Notes: generated from the letters alone by a model not told the origin. Shown: positions 26,479 to 36,015, numbered from the stretch's first letter. The stretch: DNA of 64,000 nt from Streptomyces anulatus (GCF_000721175.1 NZ_JOEZ01000037.1:5239-69238), one strand, 5' to 3'. Numbers and translations are program-made.

Positions 26479-26584
26479 CGCGGCGGGCGTGCCGGGACCG
26501 CAGCGGCTCTCCGGGCGGGGGGAGCCGCTGCGGTACACGCGCTCGGCGGCTCCCCACGTCCGGAGAGGCACCGTCCGGCGCGGG

Positions 26585-26890
26585 TCAGGCGTGCCGCGCC
26601 AGCCAGTCGGCGTGGCGGGCGGGGGCGATACGGGCGCCGACCTTCGGGGTCAGGACTTCGCCGTTGACCGCGGCGAACATCCCAGCGGTGTCGTCGGTGG
26701 TCACCGAGCGGCTGTCGCCCTTGGCGCGGAGCGTGATGATGCCCAGCTCGGCCGATGCGTAGGCGTCGGGCCCGGCGAGGTCGACAGTGCCCTGGAGCGG
26801 CGTGCCGACCGCGACCCCGGCGACGGTGGCGGCGAGGTCCACGGCGGCGACCGGCTGGGCGGCCGGGGCGCGCTGCCGTTCCGGGAGGGA
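26585..26890 (-). pseudogene. NmrA-like NAD(P)-binding protein, C-terminal fragment
   Basis: VDLAATVAGVAVGTPLQGTV, DLAGPDAYASAELGIITLRA and GARIAPARHADWLARH match the C-terminal third of NmrA/atypical-SDR proteins. The Rossmann N-terminus with its GxxGxxG is missing; the frame is lost near 26890, just before the hairpin cluster upstream of helD. A GTG at 26842 could start an 85-aa remnant, unlikely to be functional. Confidence 0.6.
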
Positions 26891-26905
26891 GTCGGGGGCA
26901 CGAAA

Positions 26906-26937
26906 AATCCCCGGACCGTAATTGCGGTCCGGGGATT
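26906..26937. terminator. Strong hairpin terminator
   Basis: A 13-bp perfect stem (AATCCCCGGACCG with its complement) and a 6-nt loop, flanked by A-runs on the left. It isolates helD from the upstream fragment. Confidence 0.75.
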
Positions 26938-26945
26938 GTCCCGCG

Positions 26946-26995
26946 TATATTGAATTCTTCTGCGCTCACGCAGAAAGGCCCCACTCGGGGGCCTT
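26946..26995 (+). promoter_or_regulatory. helD promoter and structured leader
   Basis: TATATT at 26946 is a plausible -10 element. It is followed by two hairpins: TTCTGCG/CGCAGAA (26958-26975, 4-nt loop) and AAGGCCCC/GGGGCCTT (26975-26995, 5-nt loop). The helD TTG start is 33 nt later. The arrangement suggests a structured 5' UTR or attenuator; function is inference. Confidence 0.45.
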
Positions 26996-27027
26996 ATGAG
27001 AACGAACATAACTGGCGGGGAGCCGTT

Positions 27028-29265
27028 TTGTCAAACCGGGAAAGCGACGAATTGCGGGAAGAGCAGGAATTCATCGATCGGCTCCATGCCCGGGTCGACG
27101 CCCTGCGCAATGTGGCGGCCGACGGTGTCGAGCACGCGCTGACGCCGGTCGGGACGGGCCAGCAGGCGCGGCTGGAGCGCGACATCCTGGTCGCGGAGCG
27201 CTCGGGTCTGCTCGCCGCGCTCAACGCGGTGGACGGCTCACTGTGCTTCGGTCGCATCGACCGCTCCGACGGGCTCGCGCACCATATCGGCCGTATCGGG
27301 ATCCGAGAGGACGACACCGAGCACACTCCTGTTCTGATCGACTGGCGTGCACCGGTGGCGCGTCCCTTCTATCTCGCCACGGGGCACACGCCGATGGGGC
27401 TGCGCCGCCGCCGGCACATCACCACCGAGGGCCGCACGGTCACCGAGCTCCACGACGAGATCCTGGATATCGGGGACCGCGACCGCACCGGATTCGAGGA
27501 TCCGAACGGTGACGCCGTGCTGCTCGCGGCGCTCAATTCCGCGCGCACCGGACGCATGGGCGACATCGTGCGGACCATCCAGGCCGAGCAGGACGGCATC
27601 ATCCGGGCCCCGCACCGCGGCGTCCTCGTCGTCGAGGGCGGACCCGGCACCGGCAAGACGGCCGTCGCGCTGCACCGGGCCGCCTTCCTGCTGTACGAGC
27701 ACCGCGAGCTGCTTGCCAAGCGCGCCGAGCTCATCGTGGGCCCCAACCCGGCGTTCCTGCGCTACATCGCGGAGGTACTGCCCGCGCTCGGCGAGACCGG
27801 GGTGCTGCTCGCGACGCAGGCCGAGCTGTTCCCCGGTGTGCACGCCACCGGAACGGACACCCCGCGCGCCGCCGCGGTCAAGGGCGGCGAGCCGATGGCC
27901 GAGGCCCTCGCCATGGCCGTACGCGACCGGCAGCGGCTGCCGGAGCCCGGGGCGGCGATGGTGATCCCGCACGAGGACGGCGGGGATCTGATCCTGGACT
28001 GGGAGATCGCCTACGAGGCCCGGCAGGCGGCCCGGGACACCCGCCTACCGCACAATCTCGCCCGGCCCCACTTCGTCTTCCGGGTCATCGACGCGCTCAC
28101 CGCGCAGCTCGTCGAGCGCATCGGCGCGGACCCCTACGGCGGACCCAACTTCCTCGGCCCCGACGACGTGGCCCAGCTCGGCCGCGACGTCGCGCTGAGC
28201 AAGGAGGTGCACGCGGCTGTGGACGAGCTGTGGCCGCCGCTGACCCCTGAGGCCTTCCTCGCCGGCTATCTGGCCGATCCGGTGTACGTACCGGAGGAGG
28301 ACGCCGACGCGATCCGCCGCCCGGGAGTCGCCGGGGCGTGGACCCCCGCCGACGTACCGCTGCTCGACGAGGCCGCCGAGCTGCTCGGCGTCGACGACAG
28401 CGCGGAGAGGGCCGCGGCCGAGGCCGCCCGTCAGGAACGGGTCGGCTACGCGCAGGGCGTGCTGGAACTGTCGCGGGGCTCGGAGAGCTACGAGTTCGAG
28501 GACGAGGAGTCCGAGGTCCTCGCCGCCCACGACATCATCGACGCCGAGCGGATGGCGGAGCGGCACGAGGAGGCCGACCACCGCACCGCCGCCGAGCGGG
28601 CCGCCGCCGACCGCACCTGGGCGTTCGGGCACATCATCGTCGACGAGGCGCAGGAGCTCTCGCCGATGGCGTGGCGGCTGCTGATGCGCCGCGCGCCGAC
28701 CCGCTCGCTGACCCTGGTCGGCGACCCGGCCCAGACCTCCGAGGAGGCGGGCGTCGGGTCCTGGGAGAGGATTCTCCGGCCGTACGTAGAGGACCGCTTC
28801 GAGCACGTCACGCTGGAGGTCAACTACCGTACGCCCGCGGAGATCATGGAGCTGGCCGCCGGAGTCCTGCGCGAGAAGGACCCCTCGTTCACCGCCCCCG
28901 TCTCGGTCAGGTCGACGGGCGAGAAGCCGTGGAAGCGGGAGGCCGGGGAGGATCTGGCGGCCGCGGTGGCCGAGGCCGTCGTGGAGCTGACGCCCCGGGA
29001 GGGGCGGCTCGGGGTGATCGCGCCGCGTGCGCTGCACGAGGAGATCGCCGCCCCGCTGGACGGCGTCACGGCAGGTGAGGCCCCCGACCTCACGCACCCG
29101 GTGGTACTGCTGGATCCGCGCCAGGCCAAGGGACTTGAGTTCGACCATGTGCTGGTCGTGGAGCCCGCCCGGTTCGGCACGAGCGATCTGTATGTGGCGC
29201 TCACCCGTGCCACGCAGCGGCTGGGCATCGTCCACCGGGAGGAACTGCCCCCGGCGTTGCGCTGA
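27028..29265 (+). CDS. helD: HelD-type RNA polymerase-recycling ATPase
   Basis: 745 aa from a TTG at 27028 (GGGGAG, 5 nt upstream). The N-terminal coiled-coil arm (SNRESDELREEQEFIDRLHA) enters the polymerase channel in known HelD proteins. SF1 motifs follow: Walker A GGPGTGKTAVALHRAAF, Walker B HIIVDEAQELSP, GDPAQTS (motif III), VNYRTPAEI (IV) and LYVALTRATQRL (VI). HelD pulls RNA polymerase off nucleic acids and rescues stalled complexes. The related HelR confers rifamycin tolerance, but this protein's N-terminus looks more like the general HelD form. Confidence 0.88.
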   Translation: MSNRESDELREEQEFIDRLHARVDALRNVAADGVEHALTPVGTGQQARLERDILVAERSGLLAALNAVDGSLCFGRIDRSDGLAHHIGRIGIREDDTEHTPVLIDWRAPVARPFYLATGHTPMGLRRRRHITTEGRTVTELHDEILDIGDRDRTGFEDPNGDAVLLAALNSARTGRMGDIVRTIQAEQDGIIRAPHRGVLVVEGGPGTGKTAVALHRAAFLLYEHRELLAKRAELIVGPNPAFLRYIAEVLPALGETGVLLATQAELFPGVHATGTDTPRAAAVKGGEPMAEALAMAVRDRQRLPEPGAAMVIPHEDGGDLILDWEIAYEARQAARDTRLPHNLARPHFVFRVIDALTAQLVERIGADPYGGPNFLGPDDVAQLGRDVALSKEVHAAVDELWPPLTPEAFLAGYLADPVYVPEEDADAIRRPGVAGAWTPADVPLLDEAAELLGVDDSAERAAAEAARQERVGYAQGVLELSRGSESYEFEDEESEVLAAHDIIDAERMAERHEEADHRTAAERAAADRTWAFGHIIVDEAQELSPMAWRLLMRRAPTRSLTLVGDPAQTSEEAGVGSWERILRPYVEDRFEHVTLEVNYRTPAEIMELAAGVLREKDPSFTAPVSVRSTGEKPWKREAGEDLAAAVAEAVVELTPREGRLGVIAPRALHEEIAAPLDGVTAGEAPDLTHPVVLLDPRQAKGLEFDHVLVVEPARFGTSDLYVALTRATQRLGIVHREELPPALR

Positions 29266-29365
29266 CGGGACCGGCGGGCCGCGCTCCTCGGCGTCGGGGT
29301 CGGGGTCGGCGGGAGTGGGAGTGGGAGTGGCCGGAACACGGTGGACGAACCCATAAGGTAACGCC

Positions 29366-30481
29366 ATGTCTTCGCCATTGAGTTCGACAAAGACCGCGGC
29401 TGCTCTCCGCACCTCGGCACGGGTCTCCGCAGAGCTGCTGTTGGTCCTCGTGGCGGCGGCGGTCGCGCTGTGGGTGCTGGGCCGGATGTGGTCGGTCGTA
29501 TGGCCGCTGATAGTCGCTCTGTTCCTCACCACGCTGACGTGGCCGCTTGCCCGCTTCCTGCATCGGCACGGCTGGCGGCCCGCGCTCGCCGCGTCGGTGG
29601 TGACGGTGTTCGCCCTGCTCGTGGGGGCGGGCATCGTGGCGCTGATCGCGGTTCCGGTGGCGGACCAGTCCGGGGAACTGGCCGACCGGGTGGTCCAGGG
29701 CATCGACAAGCTCCGCGCGTGGGCGGCCGGTCCGCCGCTGAACATCGGCGACGACCAGATCACCGGTGCCCTCGACACCGCGACCGCCAAGCTCCAGGAC
29801 AGTGTCGGCAGTGTGGTCACGACCGCCGTCACCGGGGTGAGCACCGTGGTCAACGGGCTCGTCACGGCGGTTCTGGCGATCTTCCTGATGTTCTTCTTCC
29901 TCAAGGACGGCCCGCGGTTCCTGCCGTGGCTCACCCGTCAGCTTCCCGGCAGGCTCGCCACCGACATCCCCGAGGTTGCCTCACGCAGTTGGGACACCCT
30001 GGGCGCGTTCGTGCGGTCCCAGGCGTTCGTCGGTCTGCTGGACGCGGTCTTCATCGGGATCGGCCTGTGGATCCTGGACGTGCCGCTGGTTCTGCCGCTG
30101 GCGGTGCTGACCTTCGTCTCGGCGTTCGTGCCGATCGTGGGAGCGCTGTTCGCCGGATTCGTGGCGGTGGTCATCGCGTTGGTCTCGAACGGACCGATGG
30201 ACGCCCTGATCGTGCTGGGGATCATCATCCTGGTGCAGCAGTTGGAGGGCAATGTGTTCCAGCCCATGATCCAGAGCCGGGGGCTGGGTCTGCACGCGGC
30301 GGCGATCCTGCTCGCGGTGACGCTGGGCGGCAGCCTGGCCGGTGTGGTGGGCAGTCTGCTCGCCGTTCCGGTGGCCGCGCTGCTCGCGGTGGCCTGGAAC
30401 TACCTGCGCGAGCAGCTCGTGGAGGAGCCGCGCGAGCCGGAGCCCGGGGAGCTGCCCGAGGATGCGCCCGTTCCGTCCTAG
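29366..30481 (+). CDS. AI-2E/TqsA-family membrane protein
   Basis: 371 aa with about eight membrane helices, the first at LLLVLVAAAVALWVLGRMWS. The family core is present: FLMFFFLKDGPRF after the large loop, FVPIVGALFAGFVAVVIAL, and a helical pair near QQLEGNVFQPMIQSRGLGLH, a hallmark of the family. Members transport small signals, ions or drugs; substrate unknown. AAGGT precedes the ATG. It is 100 bp after helD in the same direction and could be co-transcribed. Confidence 0.85.
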   Translation: MSSPLSSTKTAAALRTSARVSAELLLVLVAAAVALWVLGRMWSVVWPLIVALFLTTLTWPLARFLHRHGWRPALAASVVTVFALLVGAGIVALIAVPVADQSGELADRVVQGIDKLRAWAAGPPLNIGDDQITGALDTATAKLQDSVGSVVTTAVTGVSTVVNGLVTAVLAIFLMFFFLKDGPRFLPWLTRQLPGRLATDIPEVASRSWDTLGAFVRSQAFVGLLDAVFIGIGLWILDVPLVLPLAVLTFVSAFVPIVGALFAGFVAVVIALVSNGPMDALIVLGIIILVQQLEGNVFQPMIQSRGLGLHAAAILLAVTLGGSLAGVVGSLLAVPVAALLAVAWNYLREQLVEEPREPEPGELPEDAPVPS

Positions 30482-30860
30482 TGCCGCGTCAGCCCCCTCA
30501 TCGCCCGAGGTTGCGCAGCAGTGCGGCAGCGCGCTGCGCAACTCCCGCTCCCAGGACCGGCGGAGGGTCGTCGCGCGCTCCTGCCCGACGATCACCTGCA
30601 CGCTCTCTCCGGAGCCGGAGCCCCGCGCCTCGTCCGGCGGGCACGCGGACGGCGGGCAGGGTGCTCCACGGCGCCTGGACCGCAGGGAGCCGCTGTGCTG
30701 CCGCGCGCCCTCTCATCGGACCGGCCCCCCGCCACCGCCCGTCGCACTGCCTTTCGCCCTTGCCGGCCGGGACCGGGCCGCCCGCGCGCAGTGGCGACGA
30801 GGCCTCGGGCAGGAGCGCGGGCGGCGCGATCCGGGTCACGCGGCCCGGCCTGCGAACGAG

Positions 30861-30888
30861 GATCCCGGCCCACGCGAGGGCCGGGATC
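30861..30888. terminator. Hairpin 1 between converging genes
   Basis: An 11-bp perfect stem (GATCCCGGCCC and its complement) around an ACGCGA loop. Confidence 0.55.
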
Positions 30889-30909
30889 ACACCGGCCCCG
30901 GCCTGAGAA

Positions 30910-30950
30910 GGCGTCCGCCCCGAGCACCTGAGGCGCTCGGGGCGGACGCC
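30910..30950. terminator. Hairpin 2, strong bidirectional terminator
   Basis: A 16-bp perfect stem (GGCGTCCGCCCCGAGC and its complement) with a 9-nt loop, 70 bp from the end of the alcohol dehydrogenase gene. Confidence 0.75.
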
Positions 30951-31019
30951 GGCGAGGGGTGAGGACAGCCGGGGCGGACGCCTGCGAGGTGCGGGCTGCC
31001 GGGCGGGCGGGGCGACGGC

Positions 31020-32060
31020 TCAGATGGTCGCCGTGTCGATCACGAAGCGGTAGCGGACGTCGCTCGCGAGAACCCGCTCGTACGCCTCGTTGACCTGGCT
31101 CGCGCCGATCACCTCGATCTCGGAGCCGAGCCCGTGCACGGCGCAGAAGTCCAGCATCTCCTGGGTCTCCGCGACACCGCCGATCGCCGAACCCGCGATC
31201 GACCTGTTGCCCATGATCAGGGAGAAGAGGTTCAGCGAGACCGGCTCCTCGGGGGCGCCCACGTTGACCAGGGTGCCGTCCGTGCGCAGCAGGCCGAGGT
31301 AGGCGCCGAAGTCCAGCGGGGCCGAGACCGTGGAGAGGATGACGTCGAAGGTGCCGGCCAGCTCCTCGAACGTCTTGGGGTCGCTGGTCGCGTAGTAGTG
31401 GTCGGCGCCCAGCTTGAGCCCGTCGTCCTTCTTGCGCAAGGACTGGGAGAGGACCGTGACCTCGGCGCCGAGCGCGTGCGCGATCTTGACGGCCATGTGG
31501 CCGAGACCGCCGAGGCCGACGACGGCGACCTTCCTGCCGGGGCCCGCGCCCCAGCGCTTCAGCGGCGAGTACGTGGTGATGCCGGCGCACAGGAGCGGCG
31601 CGGCCTCGTCGAGGGCGATGCCTTCGGGGATGGTGACGGCGAACGCCTCGGTCACGACGATGTGCGTCGAGTAGCCGCCGTAGGTGGGCTCGCCGCTGCG
31701 GTCGAGAGCGTTGTACGTCTGGGTGTTCCCTTCGGCGCAGTGCTGCTCGCGGCCCATCAGGCAGGCGTCGCACTTTCCGCAGGAGTCGACCATGCAGCCG
31801 ACGCCGACGCGGTCGCCGACCTTGAACCGGGTGACCCCGGAGCCGGTCTCGGCGACGATCCCGGCGATCTCGTGGCCGGGAACCATCGGGAAGATGCCCT
31901 CGCCCCAGCCGTCGCGGGCCTGGTGGATGTCGGAGTGGCAGATGCCGGCGAACTTGATGTCGATCAGGAGGTCGAACTCGCCCACCGGACGACGCTCGAT
32001 CGTGGTGCGCTCCAGCGGGGCCTTGGCACGGGGGGCGGCGTAAGCGGCAACGGTGGTCAT
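31020..32060 (-). CDS. Zinc-dependent NAD(P) alcohol dehydrogenase (YahK/CAD type)
   Basis: 346 aa, full length. Catalytic zinc ligands lie in GICHSD and PGHE. The structural zinc cluster is [15 protein letters not shown]. The nucleotide-binding motif [13 protein letters not shown] and the [11 protein letters not shown] segment are typical of the YahK/cinnamyl-alcohol-dehydrogenase-like group that reduces aldehydes. Cytosolic. It is divergent from an XRE regulator at 32214, with repeated operator-like motifs between, so probably regulated by it. Confidence 0.88.
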   Translation of the reverse strand: MTTVAAYAAPRAKAPLERTTIERRPVGEFDLLIDIKFAGICHSDIHQARDGWGEGIFPMVPGHEIAGIVAETGSGVTRFKVGDRVGVGCMVDSCGKCDACLMGREQHCAEGNTQTYNALDRSGEPTYGGYSTHIVVTEAFAVTIPEGIALDEAAPLLCAGITTYSPLKRWGAGPGRKVAVVGLGGLGHMAVKIAHALGAEVTVLSQSLRKKDDGLKLGADHYYATSDPKTFEELAGTFDVILSTVSAPLDFGAYLGLLRTDGTLVNVGAPEEPVSLNLFSLIMGNRSIAGSAIGGVAETQEMLDFCAVHGLGSEIEVIGASQVNEAYERVLASDVRYRFVIDTATI

Positions 32061-32142
32061 GCCGGAGGTTCTCCTCTGGGTGATGCGGTAGGAACGTGTC
32101 CCAGCTTCACTCCGTGTCCGACGTTCACCCAGACCACCGCTT

Positions 32143-32198
32143 TGCCTACGACCAGTGGTCCTACTACTGACGGGGTCAGGCTCCGATGCCTACGACCA
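32143..32198. promoter_or_regulatory. Paired operator motifs in ADH/XRE intergenic region
   Basis: TGCCTACGACCA occurs twice, at 32143-32154 and 32187-32198, 44 bp apart (about four helical turns). The first copy lies in a dyad TACGACCA-G-TGGTCCTA (32147-32163). This is consistent with cooperative binding by the divergent XRE regulator. Confidence 0.5.
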
Positions 32199-32213
32199 CG
32201 AGTGACAGGAATA

Positions 32214-33152
32214 ATGGAAACCATGGACGATCAGCCGGAGGCCGCCGCACCCGATCCGCTGGACCGGCGTGCCGAGCTCAGCGAGTTCCTGCGGACCCGC
32301 AGGGCCAAGCTCCAGCCACAGGACGTGGGGCTGCCGGAGTTCGGCCGGCACCGCCGGGTGCCCGGTCTGCGCCGGGAGGAGCTGGCGCAGCTGGCCGGGG
32401 TGTCCGTGGCGTACTACACGCGTCTGGAGCAGGGCAACGGGCGCAATGTGTCGGGCGAGGTGCTCGACGCGATCGCCCGCGCGCTGCGGCTCACCGACGC
32501 GGAGCAGGCGCATCTGAACCATCTGGCCCGGCCCGCCCGGCACAAGAAGAAGCGCCGCCCGGCCAAGGTGCAGCGGGTGCGGAGCGGGTTGCTCTATCTC
32601 CTCGACAGCATGGAGGGCATCCCCGCGTACGTCGTCGGGGCGCGCTCCGACATCCTCGCCTGGAATCCGATGGCGGTGGCGGTGTTCGGCGACTGGGGCG
32701 CGCTGCCGCCGGCCGAGCGCAACTGGGCACGCCTGGTGTTCCTCTCCCCCGCCTACCGGGATCTGTTCCTGAACTGGGACTCCAAGGCCTCGGACATGGT
32801 CAGCTATCTCCGGCTGTACGCGGGCTGCCACCCCGACGATCCGCAGTTGTCGGCGCTGGTGGGCGAACTCTCGCTCAAGAGCGAGGAGTTCCGGCGGCTC
32901 TGGGCCACGCACAACGTCAAGGAGAAGGGCCACGGCATCAAGCTGATCCGGCATCCGCTCGCCGGCGACCTGACCCTGTCGTACGAGACCTTGAGCCTCC
33001 CGGACGACGAGGACCAGCAGCTGGTGACCTACCACGCGGAGCCGGGGTCGGAGTCGGCCCAGGCCCTGCGCCTGCTGGCGAGCTGGGGAGCCGACGCGAC
33101 CCGGGCGGGCGTGATCAGCGGCGCGGGGCGGGTTCCGGACGACGAGCGATGA
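32214..33152 (+). CDS. XRE regulator with MmyB-like ligand-binding domain
   Basis: About 312 aa. The HTH is at about residues 40-90 (VPGLRREELAQLAGVSVAYY, TRLEQGNGRNVSGEVLDAIA). The C-terminal domain (SMEGIPAYVVGARSDILAWN, WARLVFLSPAYRDLFLNWDS, YHAEPGSESAQALRLLASWG) is the MmyB-like PAS fold that binds a fatty-acid-like ligand. The group typically sits divergent to oxidoreductases, as here. ATG 32214 has AGGA nearby; ATG 32223 is an alternative. Its 3' end overlaps the methyltransferase relic by 38 nt. Confidence 0.85.
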   Translation: METMDDQPEAAAPDPLDRRAELSEFLRTRRAKLQPQDVGLPEFGRHRRVPGLRREELAQLAGVSVAYYTRLEQGNGRNVSGEVLDAIARALRLTDAEQAHLNHLARPARHKKKRRPAKVQRVRSGLLYLLDSMEGIPAYVVGARSDILAWNPMAVAVFGDWGALPPAERNWARLVFLSPAYRDLFLNWDSKASDMVSYLRLYAGCHPDDPQLSALVGELSLKSEEFRRLWATHNVKEKGHGIKLIRHPLAGDLTLSYETLSLPDDEDQQLVTYHAEPGSESAQALRLLASWGADATRAGVISGAGRVPDDER

Positions 33153-33856
33153 GGACGAACTCCCGGCCCGGCCGGTCGGGTGCGTCACGCACCTCGCGCA
33201 CGACGAACCCCTGGGCTGTCAGGTCCGCTTCGGTCTCCTGACGTTCCCGGAACCGCAGGGTGGAGTCGGAGGTGAGGATCTGTCCGTCGGCCCCGAACAC
33301 ATAGGTCCAGCGGAACGACACGAGCGGCCCGGCGACTTCGGTCACCTCGACCCAGCTCTCGACGGGGCCGACACCGGGGATCTCGGTGACCCGGTGGGAC
33401 CTTTCCCGGTTCCACCCCTCCCAGGCACGCCGGGCCGGGTCCCGCGTCTCGAAGACCAGGTGCCCGCCCGGCCGCAGCGCCTCGTAGGCACCGCGCAGCG
33501 TCACCTGCCAGTCGCCCGGGTCGATCTCCTGCGCGGCGTTGGCCGTCATGGTGACCAGGTCGACCCGCAACGGCGGCAGGGCCGAAGCGTCACCGTGGAT
33601 CCAGCGGACCCGGTCGCCGCCCGGCTTGGCGCGCGCCACGTCCACCGAGGCCCGAGCGGGGTCGACGCCGACGACCTCGATCCCGCGGTCCGCCAGCAGC
33701 AGGGCGAACACACCTGTGCCGCAGCCGATGTCCAGCACCACGCCGTGCGGCGAACTCCTCGGTGATGCGGACGTAGGGGTCCAGGTCGCCTCGGTCGGGA
33801 TCGAGTGGATCGTAGAGAACGGCCAGCCGGGGCTCCACGAAAATTTCGTCAGCCAT
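33115..33856 (-). pseudogene. SAM-dependent methyltransferase with one frameshift
   Basis: ATG 33856 opens MADEIFVEPRLAVLYDPLDP and continues to RITEEF. A single-base shift near 33745 is then needed to reach PHGVVLDIGCGTGVFALLLA, which holds SAM motif I. The rest is complete: VVGVDPARASVDVARAKPGG, LVTMTANAAQEI, ALRPGGHLVFETRDPARRAW, to the stop at 33115. Everything but one base is intact, so this could be a recent mutation or a sequence error. Family: class I methyltransferase, substrate unknown. Confidence 0.75.
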
Positions 33857-34134
33857 GCGACGGAAGGTACCGGGCGCGAGGAGCATCCGTCCCCGTCGGG
33901 GCACCGTGCGTTCAGGCGATGCCGGGTCCGGCCGTCGTTCCGGCCGGGTCGTGGTTCTCGCTCGTCCCGTCGGGCCGTGCCGCTCGCCGCGACGGCCACG
34001 ACTGCGGCGAGCGGGACCGTGGCGCGTCGGGCCATGCCGGCGCGGCCGCCGGGGACGCCGGTCTGCTCGAACTCGTTCACCTCGACGCAGCCGTCAGGGA
34101 GGCAGCCGGCAGACGGTCCCGGGGGGGCGAAGGG
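33857..34134. other. Short gap, no gene seen
   Basis: No supported reading frame or hairpin between the methyltransferase start and the end of the receptor-like regulator. Confidence 0.4.
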
Positions 34135-34842
34135 TCAGTTGGCCTCTGCCACCTCCGCCACGACGTCCGCAGCCGCCTCCGTCCCACCGACGGCGAGCGC
34201 AGCGAGCGCGGGAGTTCGGGCCGCCGCCGCACCTGTGCCGGCCGGGTCAAGGTGCGCCAGGGTCTCGGCGGCGGCGAGCCGGGGCAGCAGCAACTGCCAG
34301 AATCCGGTGAGCATGTGCGGGGACAGCCACGCGGGATCGTGCCGGCCGAGCACCTCGAACCCGGCCGTGGCGGCGACCGTGGCGGCCGCCGCGTCCTCGC
34401 GGGAGACGTCCTCGGCCAGCGTTCCGGCGGCGGCCGCCTCGTCCAGCAGTTCCCGCACGCGGTGGTGCCACTCCAGCCTCAGGTCCGGGGCAGTGGCTCT
34501 CTCGCCGTCGCAGCTCAGCCGGAATCCGGCCCGGCTCACCGGGTCCTCGCGCAGCCGTTGGGCGAGAGCGTGCGAACTGTCGACGAGTGCCTGCAGGGCG
34601 GTGTCCGTCCTGCGCCGGATCGCACCGGACATGTCGCGCAGTCTCCGGGACGCGTCCGCCACGACCGCTTCCGCGACCGCCGCCTTGTTCTCGAAGTGGA
34701 AGTGCAGCGCCCCCGTGCTGACGCCCGCGCCGGAACTGATCAGCGTCAGCCGGGCCTGCGCGTAGCCGTGCTGCTCGAAGACGGTGGCGGCGGAGCGGAT
34801 CAGCGCCTGGCGGGTCCGGGTGGCCCGCTCCTGTTTGGTCAC
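34135..34842 (-). CDS. Gamma-butyrolactone receptor-like TetR regulator (ScbR2 type)
   Basis: 235 aa. The N-terminus TKQERATRTRQALIRSAATV and GAGVSTGALHFHFENKAAVA has the ScbR/ArpA pattern (RAxRTR..I..AA..F, GALYFHF). The C-terminal half is divergent and Ala-rich, as in pseudo-receptors that bind antibiotics or other signals rather than butyrolactones. An ARE-like element lies 105 bp upstream, so it is probably repressed by the true receptor at 37117 or by itself. Last gene of the signalling island. Confidence 0.8.
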   Translation of the reverse strand: MTKQERATRTRQALIRSAATVFEQHGYAQARLTLISSGAGVSTGALHFHFENKAAVAEAVVADASRRLRDMSGAIRRRTDTALQALVDSSHALAQRLREDPVSRAGFRLSCDGERATAPDLRLEWHHRVRELLDEAAAAGTLAEDVSREDAAAATVAATAGFEVLGRHDPAWLSPHMLTGFWQLLLPRLAAAETLAHLDPAGTGAAAARTPALAALAVGGTEAAADVVAEVAEAN

Positions 34843-34947
34843 CGGGACCTCCCCGCGGGGGAGAAGTGGCCGGATACGGGACCGGAAAGGGAGCCGGCTC
34901 CGGTCGAGGGCTCCCCGCCGGAGCAGTGGGACGGCGTCATGGGGTTA

Positions 34948-34972
34948 TCAAACCAACTTACCGGTTTCATTT
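34948..34972. promoter_or_regulatory. ARE-like element upstream of second receptor gene
   Basis: AAACCAACTTACCGGTTTCA matches the autoregulatory element pattern (A-AC--AC----CGGTTT-T) bound by ScbR/ArpA proteins. It sits in a short A/T-rich stretch. Confidence 0.7.
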
Positions 34973-35111
34973 CCAGGGAACGGAGGAATACGGCGGAGGC
35001 TCCCGCGCCCCTTTCCAGCCACATCTTCCCTATGGGCCCGTGGAAGCGGACCGGAATAGGAAAAGGCACACTGTCGCACTTATCCGAGGTCAGTGAGGGA
35101 GCTGACGTACC

Positions 35112-36002
35112 TTACTCACCCGTGAACACGCTCTGCTCACCCGCGGAGCGACGGAATTCCGCCGCGAACACGTCAGCGTGATCGGCCGCCCAGATACGGA
35201 ACGGCCTCGCCGGACGGCCCGTCAGTTCCCGGACCGTGGGCACCACGGCCGCCTTCGCGCCCACCCGCTGCCGCTCGGCGCTCTCCAGGAAGGCCTCCGC
35301 GACGGGCCGCGGATACTTCTCCAGCAGGGCCGTGCGCGCGGCGTCCACGCCGAGTTCCTCGAAGCGCAACGGCCGCCCCAGCACCCGGGAGAGCTCGGCC
35401 GTCTGCTCCCGCGCAGTGATCGCCTCCGGGCCGGACACGGCGTACGCCCTTCCCTCGTGCCCCGTACCGGTGAGAACGGCGACGGCCACCGCGGCGACGT
35501 CGCGCGGGTCGACACACGCGACCGGAGCCTCGCCGTACAGGGCACGCACCACGCCCTCCGACCGGATGCCGGGCGCCCAGGAACGCGTGTTGGACATGAA
35601 CGTCCTGGGGCGGACGAACGTCCACGGAACCCCGGACTCCCTGACGGCCTGTTCGTTCTCCCGCTGACGCCGAGTGATGAAGTCGTCGGCGCCCGGCTCC
35701 TCCACAGCCATCATGGACAGCTTGACCAGGTGGCGGACGCCCGCCGCGGCCGCCGCCGCTGCGACCCGCTCGTCGTCGGGCTCCGTGGGGCTGTTCGTCA
35801 CCAGGAACACCGAGGTGACGTCCCGCAGGGCCCGGTCGAGGGCGGGGCGGTCCCCGTACTCCCCCTCGACGACCTCGACCTCGCCTCCCCCTACCGTCAG
35901 CCGCTCGGGCCGGCGCGCGAGAATCCGCACGGGGCCGGCCGCCGCCAGCTGTCCGGCGACCTCGCGGCCCACCGCTCCGGTCGCACCCGTCACGAGAATC
36001 AC
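35112..36002 (-). CDS. NAD(P)-binding reductase, NmrA-like, downstream of afsA
   Basis: 296 aa. VTGATGAVGREVAGQLAAAG is the Rossmann GxxGxxG. VFLVTNSPTEPDDERVAAAA and VPWTFVRPRTFMSNTRSWAP are typical of the NmrA/atypical SDR group. A GTG start at 36002 lies 13 bp after the afsA stop, so the two form an operon. In other Streptomyces a reductase beside afsA/scbA completes the butyrolactone ring or side chain, which is the likely role here (inference from position). Confidence 0.82.
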   Translation of the reverse strand: MILVTGATGAVGREVAGQLAAAGPVRILARRPERLTVGGGEVEVVEGEYGDRPALDRALRDVTSVFLVTNSPTEPDDERVAAAAAAAGVRHLVKLSMMAVEEPGADDFITRRQRENEQAVRESGVPWTFVRPRTFMSNTRSWAPGIRSEGVVRALYGEAPVACVDPRDVAAVAVAVLTGTGHEGRAYAVSGPEAITAREQTAELSRVLGRPLRFEELGVDAARTALLEKYPRPVAEAFLESAERQRVGAKAAVVPTVRELTGRPARPFRIWAADHADVFAAEFRRSAGEQSVFTGE

Positions 36003-36015
36003 TCGAGCAAACCTC

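Larger units (their letters stand above)
30482..31019. other. Intergenic region with two hairpins, no gene
   Basis: I see no supported gene. Open frames exist on both strands but lack family features and have shadow-type composition. The right half contains the two hairpins listed next. Confidence 0.5.

Noticed and set aside
26906..27027. Rifamycin-associated element before helD
   Set aside because: The inverted repeats there are terminator- or leader-type and do not match the known rifamycin element pattern; the protein also looks more like HelD than HelR.
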